The notes under the pieces were generated by a model, which was not told where the DNA came from, did no database searches, and saw only the letters and a list, made by a program, of their open reading frames with translations. Shown here in pieces: positions 12,582 to 13,568 of a stretch of DNA of 13,568 nt. The position numbers and the translations under genes are program-made. Every line of letters starts with the position of its first letter. The stretch's first letter is position 1. Origin of the DNA: an uncultured Bacilli bacterium (GTDB lineage: Bacteria > Bacillota_I > Bacilli_A > RF39 > UBA660); NCBI GenBank assembly GCA_910589335.1, contig CAJUTW010000017.1, positions 1 to 13,568 of the forward strand. Reading direction: 5' to 3'.

Positions 12582-13121
12582 AACAAAAATAGCAAATCCT
12601 AAGAAAATTATAAATAATACCATAAAAATTATAAATAGTATTAATAAAATTTTATTTAAAACAGAAGAGTTGATGTTATCTAATGTTGATTTTTCTTCAG
12701 GTTCTTTTTCTTTTATTTTTATATCACTAAGAATAATATCTTGGTTTTTAATAATAGTTTTTTCGTATTCGATATCTTCTACAATATCATTTACTCGATC
12801 ATATAAAGAACGCATCTCTTTTTCTAAATTTAACATTTTTTGTGTCGATTCACTTACTTTAGATGAATTGTTTTTTACTTTTGTTTTTTTTGCAGTACTA
12901 GTTTTACTACCACTTTTATTAGGTGTTGCTTTTTTTATATTTTTATTTGTAGAGCTAGTATTTTTTTGATTTACTGAATTTTGTTTAATTTTAGCTTTAT
13001 TTATTTCTTTTTTATTAATTATTGGAATTGTTTCTTTATCTTCTATTTCTTTTTTAGATTCTAAATTACTAATTTGCTTGTTTAATTTACTGATAGCTTT
13101 ACTAGCGCTCCTTTTCGCCAT
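12570..13121 (-). CDS. Lys/Ser/Asn-rich protein with C-terminal membrane anchor
   Basis: I do not recognise this 183-aa protein. The N-terminal half (about 1-85) is low-complexity and strongly basic, with runs such as KKATPNKSGSKTSTAKK, and is likely disordered. Residues about 90-140 are charged and probably form a coiled coil (LEKEMRSLYDRVNDIVEDIEYEK). The last 30 residues are almost purely hydrophobic (about 154-180), so the protein is tail-anchored with its bulk in the cytoplasm. There is no signal peptide. The basic tail could bind nucleic acid, but that is conjecture. The first ATG of the frame (13130) abuts the AAAGGGG site; the second at 13121 is at a proper distance and is chosen. It occupies the place between tsf and frr where pyrH is usual, with its own promoter and a repeat-type terminator. 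Confidence 0.8.
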   Translation of the reverse strand: MAKRSASKAISKLNKQISNLESKKEIEDKETIPIINKKEINKAKIKQNSVNQKNTSSTNKNIKKATPNKSGSKTSTAKKTKVKNNSSKVSESTQKMLNLEKEMRSLYDRVNDIVEDIEYEKTIIKNQDIILSDIKIKEKEPEEKSTLDNINSSVLNKILLILFIIFMVLFIIFLGFAIFVSTF

Positions 13122-13147
13122 ACTACTCATCCCCTTTATTTGCGCTT

Positions 13148-13175
13148 ATTATAACAAATTATTGAAAAAAAACAA
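13148..13175 (-). promoter_or_regulatory. Candidate sigma-A promoter of the tail-anchored protein gene
   Basis: On the minus strand a perfect TATAAT (13148-13153) with upstream TG (TTGTTATAAT, extended -10) and a weak -35 TTGTTT (13170-13175) at 16 bases. Transcription would start near 13141, just ahead of the AAAGGGG site. Confidence 0.6.
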
Positions 13176-13399
13176 GTAGTAAACTACTAATTTTTTCTTT
13201 AAAATACTATTTTTTTATTCATTAAATATTTTAACTTTAACTTTTTTTATTATATGAACCTTTTTAATATGATTAATTACTTATTAAAATTTAGTTAAAT
13301 ATTTTGTTAGAATTTTTAGAATATGAAATAATACTTTTATTTATTAAAATATATTATAAATATTTAGAAATATGCATTAATTATAAAGACTAAATTTAT

Positions 13400-13447
13400 A
13401 AAAAAAGAAAAACTTTTAATAAAGTTTTAATTTTCTTTATTAAAAGT
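13400..13447 (-). terminator. Terminator of tsf
   Basis: ACTTTTAATAAAG (13435-13447 on the minus strand) pairs with CTTTATTAAAAGT (13412-13424) over 13 perfect base pairs around a 10-base loop, followed by TTTTCTTTTTTT. AT-rich but long, with a strong U-tract; it lies 16 bases after the tsf stop. Confidence 0.85.
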
Positions 13448-13463
13448 ATATAATTTTTTCTAA

Positions 13464-13568
13464 TTATGCTCCTTTAATTTGGCTCATAACTTCTTCTGCA
13501 AAGTTTTCTTGTTTCTTTTCAATACCTTCTCCAACAGCGAATCTTATCATAGATAAAATTTCTCCACC
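13464..13568 (-). CDS. tsf: Elongation factor Ts, C-terminal end only
   Basis: The last 34 codons and TAA stop of a gene that enters from the right edge. The sequence MIRFAVGEGIEKKQENFAEEV followed by MSQIKGA is the diagnostic EF-Ts C-terminus (VRFEVGEGIEKKxxDFAxEV in most species). EF-Ts is the guanine nucleotide exchange factor that recycles EF-Tu-GDP. The expected upstream partner rpsB lies outside the window. The stop is followed by a strong terminator, so tsf does not read through into the genes towards frr, unlike the tsf-pyrH-frr run of many bacteria. Confidence 0.95.
   Translation of the reverse strand, partial: GGEILSMIRFAVGEGIEKKQENFAEEVMSQIKGA

Larger units (their letters stand above)
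13122..13463. other. AT-rich intergenic stretch between tsf and the tail-anchored protein gene
   Basis: About 340 bases without a gene I can support on either strand. It holds the tsf terminator (13400-13447), roughly 210 bases of very AT-rich sequence (13190-13399) with many stops in all frames, a weak AGTAG-TTTA-CTACT hairpin with a U-run (13165-13188), and the promoter of the next gene. There is no recognisable remnant of pyrH. Confidence 0.6.

Noticed and set aside
13165..13188. AGTAG-TTTA-CTACT hairpin with following U-run as an independent terminator
   Set aside because: The stem is only 5 bp, there is no gene immediately upstream to terminate, tsf already has a strong terminator, and its tail overlaps the next promoter's -35.
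1..13568. Possible reassignment of TGA to Trp, because none of the 17 well-supported genes uses TGA as stop (TAA in 15, TAG in 2)
   Set aside because: Trp positions, including conserved ones, use TGG, no gene is interrupted by TGA, and strong TAA preference is expected at this AT content. The sporulation gene also argues for a standard code.
1..13568. Mobile element, CRISPR array, tRNA or defence system
   Set aside because: No transposase or integrase motif, no regularly spaced repeats, no cloverleaf-like GC-rich tract and no toxin-antitoxin-type gene pair could be seen on either strand.

Overview
The window is a very AT-rich chromosomal housekeeping segment from a low-GC Bacillota bacterium. 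The evidence is a Gram-positive-type gene order, a Phe T-box riboswitch in front of pheST, strong AAGGAGG-type ribosome binding sites, U-tract terminators, and a spore-specific gene (sspI) with a promoter of sporulation sigma-G type. Most of the coding sequence lies on the minus strand; sspI is the one clear plus-strand gene. Trp is encoded by TGG and no gene is interrupted by in-frame TGA, so I see no sign of a Mollicutes-type code. The base composition and several unknown proteins suggest an uncultured, possibly gut-associated Bacilli or Clostridia lineage, but that placement is an inference.

Layout from right to left, following minus-strand transcription. (1) 13.57-11.95 kb: the 3' end of tsf with a 13-bp terminator, an AT-rich gap, a Lys-rich protein with one C-terminal membrane segment, and frr. 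The pyrH gene usually found between tsf and frr is not here. (2) 11.91-7.73 kb: a strong promoter, a T-box leader with a UUC (Phe) specifier, a degraded HAD-phosphatase remnant, an unrecognised 135-aa protein, then pheS and pheT. (3) 7.73-7.36 kb: sspI on the plus strand, its stop codon 3 bases from that of pheT, sharing one bidirectional hairpin. (4) 7.36-6.86 kb: a divergent DUF5680 protein with its own terminator. (5) 6.67-3.07 kb: a tightly packed operon of a YgjP-like metallopeptidase, a SpoU-type rRNA/tRNA 2'-O-methyltransferase, a CYTH protein, RimM, TrmD and a coiled-coil protein of unknown function. (6) 3.08-1.56 kb: a two-TM DUF5305-like protein followed by a 32-residue candidate membrane peptide. 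(7) 1.56-0.53 kb: rplS with its own promoter and structured leader, then lepB. (8) 0.43-0 kb: a DUF1749-type alpha/beta hydrolase cut by the window edge.

Functionally the segment is dominated by translation: EF-Ts, RRF, PheRS, L19, ribosome maturation (RimM), tRNA m1G37 methylation (TrmD) and a SpoU methylase. Protein export (LepB) and spore DNA protection (SspI) are added to this. The closeness of sspI, a SpoU methylase and pheST recalls the sspI-ysgA-pheS-pheT neighbourhood of Bacillus subtilis, from which the identity of the methylase is inferred. I do not see a defence system, mobile element, CRISPR array or clearly new multi-gene system. The observations most worth following are the HAD remnant behind the T-box, the unknown Phe-regulated 135-aa protein, the short membrane ORF, the replacement of pyrH, and the sigma-G promoter of sspI.
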